Shown one piece after another: positions 1 through 8,405 of a stretch of DNA of 31,049 bases (position 1 is the stretch's first letter; each line of letters opens with the position of its first letter). The notes beneath the pieces are model-generated. The model did no database searches, was not told the origin of the DNA, and saw only the letters and a program-made list of their open reading frames with translations. The DNA is taken from positions 1 through 31,049 of the forward strand of contig JAZOOR010000050.1 of assembly GCA_045655125.1 (NCBI GenBank). The letters are read 5' to 3'. The stretch comes from SIG578 sp045655125 (GTDB lineage: Bacteria; Bacillota; Clostridia; Oscillospirales; Ruminococcaceae). The translations under genes were made by a program, and so were the position numbers.

Positions 1-121
1 TCTGAAACAATATTCACGCGAAAAATGCTGCTAAGGCATACGCAAAGACTAAAAGGGTTCTGCTGAATAAAAAATTAAATGTAAAAGTATGCTAAAAACC
101 GCAAAAAACCGCCGTTTTTTC

Positions 122-150
122 TTGACAAATAGTAATATGTATTGTATAAT
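122..150 (+). promoter_or_regulatory. Promoter of the argCJBDF operon
   Basis: A consensus sigma-70/SigA promoter is visible: TTGACA at 122-127, a 17-base spacer, and TATAAT at 145-150. Transcription should start near 157, just upstream of the ArgR operator. A short A/T-rich hairpin (103-120) lies just before it and may be the weak end of an upstream unit. Bases 1-100 hold no gene I can recognise. Confidence 0.85.
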
Positions 151-170
151 AATGCGTATCGTTTGATTAA

Positions 171-210
171 TTATGAATAATTATTCATAAATATTCATAA
201 AGAATGAATA
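171..210 (+). promoter_or_regulatory. ArgR operator (ARG boxes)
   Basis: Bases 171-190 form a perfect 20-base palindrome containing TATGAATAATTATTCATA (172-189), which fits the ARG box consensus TNTGNATWWWWATNCANA at every fixed position. Further ATTCAT and ATGAAT half-sites follow at 193-198 and 204-209, so a second, weaker site overlaps or abuts the first. The operator lies between the predicted transcription start and the argC ribosome site, so arginine-loaded ArgR would block initiation or early elongation. Repression by arginine is inferred from the family. Confidence 0.85.
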
Positions 211-224
211 AAAGAGGAAAAAAT

Positions 225-1148
225 ATGACCAAGGTATTCATAGATGGCAGTGCAGGAACAACGGGACTTAGAATAAGAGAGCGCCTTTCCGAGAGGAAGG
301 ACATTTCGCTCATCACATTACCCGAGGAAAAAAGAAAGGATATCGAGGCTCGAAAAGAGGCACTAAACAGTGCTGATATAGCCTTTCTTTGTCTGCCCGA
401 TGCGGCGGCTATAGAGGCTGTCGCTCTAATAGACAATCCCGACACCGCAGTTATAGACACCTCAACAGCGCACAGAACAGATAGCGGATGGACATATGGC
501 TTTCCTGAGCTTTCAGGTCAGCGTGAAAAAATTAAGAACTCTAAACGCATCGCAAACCCCGGCTGTCACGCAAGCGGCTTTGTTGCCCTCGCGGCGCCCT
601 TAGTTAGCGCGGGAATAATTTCTAAAGATGCAGTGCTTTCCTGCATCTCAATTACAGGCTATTCGGGCGGCGGCAAGAAAATGATTGCAGAGTATGAGGC
701 AGAGGATAGAAATCCCCTTCTCTCAGCCCCCAGAATGTACGGCATTTCTCAGCAGCACAAGCACCTTAAAGAAATGGCGGCGATAAGCTCGCTTTCCAAT
801 AAACCTATTTTCTGTCCCATAGTCGCTGACTTTTACAGCGGTATGGAGGTCAGTATTCCTCTCTCGGTAGATGAGATAAACGGAAATCTTAAAACCATTT
901 GCGAGTGTTATCAGGATTATTATAAATTCGGTCTTGTCCACTTTGATGAGAATGCAGATGAAGAGGGATTTCTTTCGGCATCGGCGCTCAGCGGCAGAGA
1001 CGATATGCAAATACAGGTTTTGGGAAATGAGGAAAGAATTGTTCTTGTAAGCCGATTTGACAATCTTGGAAAGGGTGCAAGCGGCGCGGCAATTCAGAAT
1101 ATGAATATCCTGCTTTCAGCACCCGAGGCGGCAGGACTTAATGTATAA
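225..1148 (+). CDS. argC: N-acetyl-gamma-glutamyl-phosphate reductase (short, type 2 ArgC)
   Basis: Third step of arginine synthesis: NADPH reduction of N-acetylglutamyl phosphate to the semialdehyde, in the cytoplasm. The N-terminal nucleotide-binding motif DGSAGTTGLRI and the active-site cysteine in NPGCHASG are visible. The protein is about 307 residues and resembles the short ArgC form (AGTTGLRI start), not the roughly 345-residue form with GATGYxG seen in Bacillus. I chose ATG 225 because AGAGG at 213-217 sits 7 bases upstream. The in-frame ATG at 204 lies inside an ArgR half-site and has no ribosome site. First gene of argCJBDF; its stop overlaps the region before argJ. Confidence 0.93.
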   Translation: MTKVFIDGSAGTTGLRIRERLSERKDISLITLPEEKRKDIEARKEALNSADIAFLCLPDAAAIEAVALIDNPDTAVIDTSTAHRTDSGWTYGFPELSGQREKIKNSKRIANPGCHASGFVALAAPLVSAGIISKDAVLSCISITGYSGGGKKMIAEYEAEDRNPLLSAPRMYGISQQHKHLKEMAAISSLSNKPIFCPIVADFYSGMEVSIPLSVDEINGNLKTICECYQDYYKFGLVHFDENADEEGFLSASALSGRDDMQIQVLGNEERIVLVSRFDNLGKGASGAAIQNMNILLSAPEAAGLNV

Positions 1149-1164
1149 AACGGAGGAACTTTTA

Positions 1165-2379
1165 ATGAAACAGATACAGGGCGGCATTTGCGCCGCAAAA
1201 GGCTTTACCGCAAACGGTATTCACTGTGGAATTCGGAAAAACCGCACAAAGAGGGATCTTTCGCTCATTTATAGCAGTACCCCTTGCACTGCGGCAGCGG
1301 TTTATACCCAAAATCTTGTTAAGGGTGCGCCTCTTTTAGTTACAAAAAAACATCTTGAAAACGGCAAGGCTCAGGCTGTTATCTGCAACAGCGGAAATGC
1401 CAATACCTGCAATGCAAACGGAATTGAAATTGCAGAAAAAATGAGCAGCATACTTGCAGAAAAGCTTTCGATAAATACTGATGATGTTGTCGTTGCTTCA
1501 ACGGGAGTTATCGGTCAGCCTCTTGACATTACCCCTATTGAAAACGGCATACCCGCTCTAATTGAGGGTCTTTCCAAGAATGGAGGCACAGCCGCCGCAG
1601 AGGGAATTATGACCACCGACACAGTAGAAAAAGAGATAGCAGTTGAGTTTACTGTCGGCGGCAAGACCTGCCGTATCGGCGGAATTGCAAAGGGCAGCGG
1701 TATGATTCATCCCAATATGGCAACAATGCTTGTATTTATCACAACCGATGTTGCAATATCCGCGCCCATGCTTAAAAAAGCACTATCATCAGATATTTCA
1801 GATACCTTCAATATGATAAGTGTTGACGGTGACACCTCAACAAACGATATGGTAACTGTTCTTGCAAACGGTCAGGCAGAAAATTACGAGATTTGCGAGG
1901 AAAATGAGGATTTCAAGACCTTTATGAAGGCGCTTAACACCGTAAACGTTTATCTTTGCAAAAAGATAGCGGCTGACGGTGAGGGAGCTAGTAAGCTGCT
2001 CGAATGCTCTGTTAGCGGGGCCGCCAGCACTCTTGATGCCAAGGCGGTTGCTAAAAGTGTTGTCTGCTCAAGTCTTTTAAAGGCAGCAATGTTCGGCGCT
2101 GATGCAAACTGGGGCAGAGTTCTCTGTGCTATAGGTTACAGCAGAGCAAACCTTGATATAAACAAAGTTAGCGTTGCCTTTAAGAGCGCAAAGGGTAGTA
2201 TTTTAGTCTGCGAAAACGGCGCAGGTGTTGACTTTTCCGAGGAAAAGGCAAAGGAAATTCTTTTGGAGAAAGAAATTGAAATTGCAGTCGCCTTAGGTGA
2301 CGGTGAGGCGGCAGCTACCGCTTGGGGCTGTGACCTTACATATGATTATGTTAAAATAAACGGCGATTACCGCACCTAA
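1165..2379 (+). CDS. argJ: Bifunctional glutamate N-acetyltransferase / N-acetylglutamate synthase (ArgJ)
   Basis: ArgJ moves the acetyl group from N-acetylornithine back to glutamate, closing the recycling route; in many bacteria it also makes N-acetylglutamate from acetyl-CoA. The precursor cleaves itself before the threonine in the motif KGSGMIHPNMATML, which is present (nucleophile Thr after MA). The protein is 404 residues, normal for the family. I prefer ATG 1165, with GGAGG at 1152-1156 8 bases upstream, over the in-frame ATG at 1141, which overlaps the argC stop and lacks a ribosome site. No argE is seen in the operon, as expected when ArgJ is present. Whether it is mono- or bifunctional cannot be told from sequence alone. 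Confidence 0.95.
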   Translation: MKQIQGGICAAKGFTANGIHCGIRKNRTKRDLSLIYSSTPCTAAAVYTQNLVKGAPLLVTKKHLENGKAQAVICNSGNANTCNANGIEIAEKMSSILAEKLSINTDDVVVASTGVIGQPLDITPIENGIPALIEGLSKNGGTAAAEGIMTTDTVEKEIAVEFTVGGKTCRIGGIAKGSGMIHPNMATMLVFITTDVAISAPMLKKALSSDISDTFNMISVDGDTSTNDMVTVLANGQAENYEICEENEDFKTFMKALNTVNVYLCKKIAADGEGASKLLECSVSGAASTLDAKAVAKSVVCSSLLKAAMFGADANWGRVLCAIGYSRANLDINKVSVAFKSAKGSILVCENGAGVDFSEEKAKEILLEKEIEIAVALGDGEAAATAWGCDLTYDYVKINGDYRT

Positions 2380-2400
2380 AAGGAAAGAGAGGCTTTTAAT

Positions 2401-3273
2401 ATGGAAAACCATTTTTCTAATGCGCAGCGTGCCGAGGTGCTCACTCAGGCTCTGCCTCACATAAAGCGCTACAACGGCAAGGTTGTTGTGGTTAAATACG
2501 GCGGAAACGCTATGATTGATGAGGAAATCAAGCAGCAGGTTATGGAAGACATCGTGCTGCTCTGGCTCATCGGTGTTAAGATTGTCTTGGTTCACGGCGG
2601 GGGTCCCGAGATTAGCGATATTATGCAAAAGCTCGGCAAACAGCCTCAGTTTGTGGATGGACTCAGAGTAACCGACAAGGAAACTGTAGATATAGTTCAG
2701 ATGGTGCTTGCGGGAAAGGTTAACAAAAGCCTTGTAAATCTGCTTGAAATGAACGGCGGTAAAGCAATGGGCATCTCGGGTATGGACGGCGGACTTATTG
2801 AGGCTGAGCCTAAGGACCCTCGTCTCGGATATGTCGGCTCTATCAAGAAAATTCATATTGACCCTGTTATCGACCTTCTTGAAAAGAACTATATCCCTGT
2901 AATTTCCACCGTCGGCTGCGACCGTGACGGTAACACATATAACATAAACGGCGACACCGCCGCCGCCTATATAGCAGGTGCTCTCGGCGCGGAAAGACTT
3001 ATTATGATGACTGATATTGCAGGTATTCTTATGGATAAGGATGACCCCAAAACTCTTATTTCGGAAATCACCATCGACGAGGCTAAAAAACTGTTTAATG
3101 ACAGCGTAATTTCAGGCGGAATGATTCCAAAGGTGCAGTGCTGTATTGATGCAATCTCTGAGGGAGTTAAAAATGTAATTATAATGGATGGCAGAGTGCC
3201 TCATTCTATTCTTATGGAGCTTCTCACCGATGAGGGTGCAGGTACAATGGTAACCGGAGGAAAAAATGAATAA
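2401..3273 (+). CDS. argB: Acetylglutamate kinase
   Basis: Phosphorylates N-acetylglutamate with ATP, the second step of arginine synthesis. The amino-acid-kinase fold is clear: VVKYGGNAM near residue 30 (phosphate-binding Lys and glycine turn), VHGGGPEIS near residue 65 (substrate loop), and the C-terminal ATP-binding region with SGGMIPKV. The length of 290 residues fits. It begins after AGAGAGG at about 2388-2394. Its end overlaps the argD start by 8 bases, suggesting translational coupling. An N-terminal extension before the kinase core (about 25 residues) is typical of arginine-inhibited hexameric NAGKs, so feedback inhibition is possible, but that is inference. Confidence 0.95.
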   Translation: MENHFSNAQRAEVLTQALPHIKRYNGKVVVVKYGGNAMIDEEIKQQVMEDIVLLWLIGVKIVLVHGGGPEISDIMQKLGKQPQFVDGLRVTDKETVDIVQMVLAGKVNKSLVNLLEMNGGKAMGISGMDGGLIEAEPKDPRLGYVGSIKKIHIDPVIDLLEKNYIPVISTVGCDRDGNTYNINGDTAAAYIAGALGAERLIMMTDIAGILMDKDDPKTLISEITIDEAKKLFNDSVISGGMIPKVQCCIDAISEGVKNVIIMDGRVPHSILMELLTDEGAGTMVTGGKNE

Positions 3274-4432
3274 TACTTTTGAACTTGACAAGTCTTATAT
3301 TGCGGGAACATATGGTAGATTTCCAGTAGAGCTTGAGAGCGGAATGGGCAGCGAAATTTTTGCTCCCGATGGAAAGCGCTATATTGATATGGGCTCAGGA
3401 ATAGGTGTTACCGCGTTCGGCATTGCAGACAGTCAGTGGGTAGCCGCAGTGACAAGTCAGCTTTCACGGCTTCAGCACACATCAAACCTCTACTACACCG
3501 AGCCTTGCGCCCGTCTTGCAAAGCTTCTTTGCGAGAGAACGGGTATGAAAAAGGTGTTTTTTGCAAACTCGGGAGCAGAGGCTAACGAATGTGCTATAAA
3601 AACTGCAAGAAAATATGCCGCTGAGAAAAAAGGCGCGGAGTATACTACTATTATAACTCTTGAAAACAGCTTTCATGGCAGAACAATAACCACCCTTGCT
3701 GCAACAGGTCAGGAGCATTATCACGAGCTGTTTCAGCCTTTGACTTCTGGCTTTGCTCACACCCCTGCAAATGATTTTGAGGCACTTAAAACACTTGCGG
3801 AGCAGAACAAAACCGCCGCTATAATGATAGAGTGCGTTCAGGGCGAGGGCGGAGTTATCGCGCTAAATGAGGATTTTGTAAAGAAAACTGCAGAGTATGC
3901 AAAGGAAAATGACATTCTTTTAATTGTTGACGAGGTGCAGACAGGAAACGGCAGAACAGGCAAGCTTTATGCCTATATGAATTATGGCATTACCCCCGAC
4001 ATTGTTTCCACTGCAAAGGGAATAGGCGGCGGCCTTCCCCTCGGCGCTTGCCTACTTGGAGAAAAGGTTGAATTTACATTAGGAAAAGGCGACCACGGCT
4101 CTACCTTTGGCGGAAACCCCGTTTGCTGCGCGGGTGCGCTCAGCGTCCTTGAGAGAATTGATGAAAAGCTTCTTTCAGAGGTGGAGGATAAGAGCAAATA
4201 TATTTTCGATAGATTAAACGGCGCAGAGGGAATTGAAAGCGTCAGCGGTCTGGGACTTATGATAGGCATTAAAACCGTAAAGCCTGCTTCCGAGGTTGTA
4301 AATGCCTGCATTGAAAAAGGCGTTCTCTGCCTTACTGCTAAGGATAAGGTCAGACTTCTGCCTGCGCTTAATATTCCTATGGATATTCTCGCCGAGGCTA
4401 TTGAGATAATCTGTGGTATTTGCAAAGAGTAA
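3266..4432 (+). CDS. argD: Acetylornithine aminotransferase
   Basis: PLP-dependent class III aminotransferase converting N-acetylglutamate semialdehyde plus glutamate to N-acetylornithine. Visible signatures are NSGAEANECAIK (cofactor phosphate contacts), VDEVQTGNGRTG and the Schiff-base lysine in STAKGIGGGLPLGA at about residue 251. Length is 388 residues, as usual. The ATG overlaps the argB end and has GGAGG at 3256-3260. Within this family ArgD, GabT and ornithine aminotransferases are similar; the arg operon position decides the name. It may also act as succinyldiaminopimelate aminotransferase, as in E. coli. Confidence 0.93.
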   Translation: MNNTFELDKSYIAGTYGRFPVELESGMGSEIFAPDGKRYIDMGSGIGVTAFGIADSQWVAAVTSQLSRLQHTSNLYYTEPCARLAKLLCERTGMKKVFFANSGAEANECAIKTARKYAAEKKGAEYTTIITLENSFHGRTITTLAATGQEHYHELFQPLTSGFAHTPANDFEALKTLAEQNKTAAIMIECVQGEGGVIALNEDFVKKTAEYAKENDILLIVDEVQTGNGRTGKLYAYMNYGITPDIVSTAKGIGGGLPLGACLLGEKVEFTLGKGDHGSTFGGNPVCCAGALSVLERIDEKLLSEVEDKSKYIFDRLNGAEGIESVSGLGLMIGIKTVKPASEVVNACIEKGVLCLTAKDKVRLLPALNIPMDILAEAIEIICGICKE

Positions 4433-4444
4433 GGAGAAAAGGAT

Positions 4445-5434
4445 ATGGAACTTAATTTAAAGGGTAAAAGCTTTTTAAAGCTATTAGATTTCACTCCGTC
4501 AGAGATAGAGGGGCTTATAAAGCTTGCTGCTGACCTTAAAAAGCAGAAAAAGGCAGGCATTTCCCACCGTATGTGCGAGGGAAAAAGCGTTGCTCTGCTT
4601 TTTGAAAAGGACAGCACCCGTACACGCTGCGCCTTTGAGGTTGCGGCGGCTGACCTCGGTATGCACCCCGTTTATCTCGGACCCTCAGGCTCTCAGATGG
4701 GCAAAAAGGAAAGCATTGCCGACACCGCAAGGGTGCTTGGTAGAATGTTTGATGGTATTGAGTACCGCGGATATGGTCAGGAGATTGTTGAGGAGCTTGC
4801 AAGCTGCGCAGGTGTCCCCGTCTGGAACGGACTTACAAATGAATTTCACCCCACACAAATTCTTGCTGATTTCTTAACCATTATAGAGCATTTTGGCACT
4901 CTCAAGGGTAAAAAACTCGTTTATATGGGTGATGCCCGCTATAATATGGGAAATTCTCTTATGGTCGGTTGCGCCAAAATGGGTATGCACTTTGTTGCTT
5001 GCGCTCCCAAAGAATATTTCCCGGGAAAAGAGCTTATAGAGGAGTGTAAGAAGGTAGCGGCTGAAACAGGCGCAGTTTTAGAGTTTATTGAAGAGCCGGA
5101 AAAAGCGGTTATCGGCGCCGATGTTATTTACACAGATGTGTGGGTTTCCATGGGCGAGGCAGACGAGGTTTGGGCAGAGCGTATCCGCCTGCTTTCACCC
5201 TATCAGGTAACCCGCAAGCTTATGGACATAGCAGGTAAACAGTGCCGCTTTATGCACTGTCTGCCCGCATTTCACGACCTTAAAACCAAAATCGGCAGAG
5301 AGGTTTATGAAAAATTCGGTATGGAGTGCTTAGAGGTCACCGATGAGGTGTTTGAGAGCGAGCAATCAATAGTTTTTGATGAGGCTGAAAATCGACTGCA
5401 CACTATTAAAGCTGTAATGGCGGCAACACTGTAA
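4445..5434 (+). CDS. argF: Ornithine carbamoyltransferase
   Basis: Joins ornithine and carbamoyl phosphate to give citrulline. The carbamoyl-phosphate loop STRTRCAFEVAA is at about residues 58-69, and the ornithine-side motif HCLPAFHD carries the catalytic cysteine near residue 275. The length of 329 residues is normal. The ribosome site TAAGGAG lies just before the start, with a 12-base gap from argD. It is the last gene of the operon; argG, argH and carbamoyl-phosphate synthase are not in this window. No terminator separates it from the next promoter, whose -35 box begins 15 bases after the stop, so arg transcripts probably end at the following T-box terminator. Confidence 0.95.
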   Translation: MELNLKGKSFLKLLDFTPSEIEGLIKLAADLKKQKKAGISHRMCEGKSVALLFEKDSTRTRCAFEVAAADLGMHPVYLGPSGSQMGKKESIADTARVLGRMFDGIEYRGYGQEIVEELASCAGVPVWNGLTNEFHPTQILADFLTIIEHFGTLKGKKLVYMGDARYNMGNSLMVGCAKMGMHFVACAPKEYFPGKELIEECKKVAAETGAVLEFIEEPEKAVIGADVIYTDVWVSMGEADEVWAERIRLLSPYQVTRKLMDIAGKQCRFMHCLPAFHDLKTKIGREVYEKFGMECLEVTDEVFESEQSIVFDEAENRLHTIKAVMAATL

Positions 5435-5449
5435 ATTTTAAAAAAACTG

Positions 5450-5478
5450 TTGACAAGGCAGTTTGCGTGTGCTATAAT
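5450..5478 (+). promoter_or_regulatory. Promoter of the Ile T-box unit
   Basis: TTGACA at 5450-5455 and TATAAT at 5473-5478 with a 17-base spacer. It directly precedes the T-box leader, only 15 bases after the argF stop. Confidence 0.85.
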
Positions 5479-5484
5479 GCACTT

Positions 5485-5760
5485 AAATTTTTAAAAGGCT
5501 ATGACGAAGACGGTTTGGTGCTTTAATGCTTTACAGAGAGTCGATGGCAGGTGAAAATCGGCAGCAGAGTTCCAAAAACCTATCACTTCTGAGCCGGAAG
5601 CCCGAAAGCCGTAATGGTTAGTAGACGTTTCCCGTGATTGCTGCGTAAAGGCATAGGAGTTGATAGACTCTAAGAGTGGTAGCTTAGGCTGCAATTTGAG
5701 TGGTACCGCGGATGTTTTTAACACCCGTCTCAAAGAATTTCTTTGAGACGGGTTCTTTAT
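5485..5760 (+). promoter_or_regulatory. T-box riboswitch, isoleucine specifier (ATC)
   Basis: This leader has the T-box hallmarks: the distal stem I AGAGAG motif with GGCAGGTGAAAATCG, the 3' end of stem I CTTCTGAGC, the antiterminator bulge sequence TGGTACCGCGG at 5701-5711, and an intrinsic terminator. The base of stem I is GAAG (5506-5509) with CTTC (5586-5589), and GGTTT pairs with AAACC above it. The specifier loop between them reads CTATCA, giving ATC (Ile) at 5582-5584 followed by the usual purine. The same position in the two other leaders gives GTA and CTC. TAT (Tyr) is the only close alternative reading. Uncharged tRNA-Ile would favour the antiterminator and expression of the gene at 5786. 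Confidence 0.88.
5723..5760 (+). terminator. Intrinsic terminator of the Ile T-box
   Basis: A perfect 13-bp stem, ACCCGTCTCAAAG (5723-5735) with CTTTGAGACGGGT (5741-5753), encloses a 5-base loop and is followed by a T-rich tract (TCTTTATTTT). Its upstream neighbour is the T-box sequence that forms the competing antiterminator. Confidence 0.9.
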
Positions 5761-5785
5761 TTTAACTTTTTAAGGAGGAATTAAA

Positions 5786-8053
5786 ATGTCAACTGTTGCA
5801 AACGACAAGATGTACGAGGTGGCGATGCGAATTCGCGAGATGCGACTGATTGCAGGCTACAGTGAAAAAGAAATGGCTGAAAAAACCGAAACCGCGCTCG
5901 ATACATACATAAAGCTTGAAGCAGGAGAATTAGACTTTCCTTTTTCTTTTATCCATAAATGCGCTCAGGTGTTTTCTATCGGTATGTCCGATCTTTTGGA
6001 GGGTGCAACTAGCGCCCGACTTACATCATACACCGTAACAAGACGCGGAAAAGGTCAGCAGACCGCAAAAGAGGACGGTATCAATATCGCCAACCTCGCT
6101 CCCAAATTCAGAAATAAAATTGCTGAGCCTTACTGGGTAAAATATGATTTCGACCCCGCTCAGCAGAATAAACCTATTCATTTAGCTACCCACAGCGGTC
6201 AGGAATTTGACCTTGTTATCAGCGGAAAGCTCAAGGTTCAGATAGGTGACCATATCGAAGTGCTTGAGGAGGGTGACAGCATCTATTATGACTCCTCAAC
6301 ACCCCACGGTATGATAGCCGTAGACGGTCAGCAGTGTGTTTTTTGTGCAGTTGTTCTTCCCGGTGAAGACACCAAGGAAGAAACTGTTCGTCAGAGCATT
6401 GTTACTGCAAAAAAATCCGAGCCTCTTGTCTGCGAAAAATTTGTAAAAACTCAGGAAAACGAAAAGGGCGCCCTTGAGAAAATTGAATTTACCAATACAG
6501 ACACCTTTAACTTTGGCTTTGATATTGTAGATGAGATTGCAAATAAGTATCCAGACAAGCTTGCAATGCTGCATCTTGATAAAAATAAAAACGAGCGCCG
6601 CTTTACATTCAGAGATATCAAGCACTATTCAAGTCAGTGCGCTAACTACTTTACCTCGCTCGGAATTGGGCGCGGCGACAAGGTGATGCTTGTCTTAAAG
6701 CGCCACTACCAATTCTGGTTTGCGATGGTAGCTCTTCATAAAATCGGTGCCGTTGCAATTCCTGCAACCAATCAGCTTAAAGAGCATGATTTTGAATACC
6801 GCTTTAATGCCGCAGGCGTATCTGCAATCGTCTGCACTGCTGATGGTGACACCGCCGATATTGCCGCAGCTGCAGCTGAGAAATGTCCTCAGGTTAAGGC
6901 TAAGGTGCTTGTAGGCGGGAAAAAAGAGGGCTGGCATAACTTTGATGAGGAATACAGGCTTTTCTCTCGCAAATTTGAAAGACCTGAAAATGCATCAGCA
7001 GGCGATGAAACCGCCCTCATGTTCTTTACTTCGGGTACAACGGGTAATCCCAAAATGGCTGCCCACAAGCACACCTATGCTCTGGGACATTTTGTAACCG
7101 CTAAGTACTGGCACTGCTGCGAGCGTGACGGACTGCACCTCACTATCTCCGATACGGGCTGGGGCAAGAGCCTTTGGGGTAAACTGTACGGTCAGTGGCT
7201 GTGCGAGGGCGCAGTGTTTGTCTATGACTTTGACCGCTTTGATGAAAATGACATTTTGCCGATGTTTGCAAAATACGGCATCACCACCTTCTGCGCGCCG
7301 CCTACTATGCTGCGTATGCTCATTCGCGGTGATTTAAGCAAGTATGATTTAAGCTCTATCCATCATATGACAACTGCAGGTGAGGCATTAAACCCTGAGG
7401 TACACAAGCAGTTTAAAGCCGCAACGGGACTTGAGATTATGGAAGGCTTCGGACAGACCGAAACCACTCTTGCTATTGCAAACCTTGTCGGCACAACTCC
7501 TAAAATCGGCTCAATGGGTAAGGCTTCTCCCCAGTTTGACCTTGATATTGTTGACCCCGATGGCAACAGTGTTCCGACGGGCGAGGTTGGCGAAATTGTT
7601 ATCCACACAGATAAAGAAGTTTCTTGCGGACTCTTTAAGGAATATTATCTTGACGATGAAAAAACCTCTGATGCTTGGCACGATGGACTTTATCACACAG
7701 GCGACACCGCTTGGCGCGATGAGGACGGATATTTCTGGTATGTTAGTCGTATTGACGATGTTATCAAGTCCTCAGGATACCGTATAGGACCTTTCGAGAT
7801 TGAAAGCGTTATTATGGAGCTTCCCTATGTTGTTGAGTGCGGTGTTTCTGCTGCTCCCGATGAGGTTCGCGGTCAGGTTGTTAAGGCAAGCATAGTCTTA
7901 ACAAAGGGTACCGAGGGAACTGAAGAGCTTAAAAAAGAAATTCAGCAGTATGTAAAGGAGCACACCGCTCCCTATAAGTATCCCCGTGTTGTTGTATTCC
8001 GTGATAGCCTGCCCAAGACAATCAGCGGAAAAATTCAGAGGAATAAACTGTAA
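5786..8053 (+). CDS. HTH-cupin-acyl-CoA synthetase fusion (predicted 2-methylbutyrate activation)
   Basis: A 755-residue three-part protein. Residues about 10-72 form an XRE-type helix-turn-helix. Residues about 115-195 form a cupin with putative ligands in HSGQE (His136, Glu140) and TPHGM (His174), as in PuuR-like HTH-cupin regulators. Residues about 235-755 form an AMP-forming acyl-CoA synthetase of the medium-chain (ACSM) type, with TSGTTGNPK at 415-423, SDTGWGKSLWGKLYGQW, GFGQTE, and the C-terminal catalytic lysine in SGKIQRNKL. The ribosome site AAGGAGG lies before the start. It is the only gene between the Ile T-box and the Val T-box. The enzyme class is clear. The substrate 2-methylbutyrate, the isoleucine precursor acid, is inferred from the specifier and the neighbours. 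DNA binding by the HTH part is possible but unproven. Confidence 0.85.
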   Translation: MSTVANDKMYEVAMRIREMRLIAGYSEKEMAEKTETALDTYIKLEAGELDFPFSFIHKCAQVFSIGMSDLLEGATSARLTSYTVTRRGKGQQTAKEDGINIANLAPKFRNKIAEPYWVKYDFDPAQQNKPIHLATHSGQEFDLVISGKLKVQIGDHIEVLEEGDSIYYDSSTPHGMIAVDGQQCVFCAVVLPGEDTKEETVRQSIVTAKKSEPLVCEKFVKTQENEKGALEKIEFTNTDTFNFGFDIVDEIANKYPDKLAMLHLDKNKNERRFTFRDIKHYSSQCANYFTSLGIGRGDKVMLVLKRHYQFWFAMVALHKIGAVAIPATNQLKEHDFEYRFNAAGVSAIVCTADGDTADIAAAAAEKCPQVKAKVLVGGKKEGWHNFDEEYRLFSRKFERPENASAGDETALMFFTSGTTGNPKMAAHKHTYALGHFVTAKYWHCCERDGLHLTISDTGWGKSLWGKLYGQWLCEGAVFVYDFDRFDENDILPMFAKYGITTFCAPPTMLRMLIRGDLSKYDLSSIHHMTTAGEALNPEVHKQFKAATGLEIMEGFGQTETTLAIANLVGTTPKIGSMGKASPQFDLDIVDPDGNSVPTGEVGEIVIHTDKEVSCGLFKEYYLDDEKTSDAWHDGLYHTGDTAWRDEDGYFWYVSRIDDVIKSSGYRIGPFEIESVIMELPYVVECGVSAAPDEVRGQVVKASIVLTKGTEGTEELKKEIQQYVKEHTAPYKYPRVVVFRDSLPKTISGKIQRNKL

Positions 8054-8068
8054 AATTTGTTATTTCTA

Positions 8069-8098
8069 TTGACAAATTTCCCTAAACTGTGATATACT
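8069..8098 (+). promoter_or_regulatory. Promoter of the Val T-box unit
   Basis: TTGACA at 8069-8074 and TATACT at 8093-8098 with an 18-base spacer, starting 16 bases after the preceding stop codon. No terminator precedes it. Confidence 0.75.
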
Positions 8099-8104
8099 TA
8101 TTTA

Positions 8105-8380
8105 TATATTGAAAGGCATTGACGAAGAGTACACAAAGGAATGTCCCACAGAGAGATGGCGGCGGGTGAAAGTCCATCGGAAACAGCTTTTGTGTTTGTA
8201 GCTTCTGAGCCGAAAGGAAGAAAGCGTGCGCGTGAGTAGAACCTTTCCGTGACTGCTGCGTAAATGCATAGGAGTTGTTAGACTCTAAGAGTGGCGGCGA
8301 GAGCTGCAATTTGAGTGGTACCGCGGGTGTATTTTACAGCACTCGTCTCAAAGTCATAGCTTTGGGGCGGGTGTTTTTTC
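8105..8380 (+). promoter_or_regulatory. T-box riboswitch, valine specifier (GTA)
   Basis: It has the same architecture as the leader at 5485: AGAGAG distal motif, CTTCTGAGC at the 3' base of stem I, TGGTACCGCGG at 8316-8326, and a terminator. The lower helix is GAAG (8124-8127) with CTTC (8202-8205); the upper helix pairs ACACAAA with TTTGTGT. The 3' side of the specifier loop reads TTGTAG, placing GTA (Val) at 8198-8200 before a purine. TTG (Leu) in the same loop would be out of register with the other two leaders. Uncharged tRNA-Val should turn on the seven genes 8406-15057. Confidence 0.86.
8340..8379 (+). terminator. Intrinsic terminator of the Val T-box
   Basis: A 14-bp stem including G-U pairs (8340-8353 with 8360-8373) has a 6-base loop and is followed by TTTTTT at 8374-8379. 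It also ends any transcript reading through from the gene at 5786. Confidence 0.88.
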
Positions 8381-8405
8381 GTCCCGACAGAACGGAGAGA
8401 ATGAA

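Noticed and set aside
1..66. Short open frame at the left edge, possibly the end of an upstream gene
   Set aside because: Only 21 codons are visible and no motif or codon pattern supports it.
2293..2856. 187-aa minus-strand frame opposite argJ/argB
   Set aside because: It lies fully antisense to strongly conserved genes, has no convincing ribosome site and no recognisable motif.
3982..4617. 211-aa minus-strand frame opposite argD/argF
   Set aside because: Antisense shadow with low-complexity Ser/Pro/Leu composition; the plus-strand genes have all family motifs.
5581..5583. TAT (Tyr) as specifier of the first T-box
   Set aside because: It is one base out of register with the other two leaders, and it would leave no purine directly after a three-base specifier. 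ATC fits both alignment and gene context.
8196..8198. TTG (Leu) as specifier of the second T-box
   Set aside because: Out of register with the aligned loops; GTA followed by G matches the NNN-purine pattern seen in all three.
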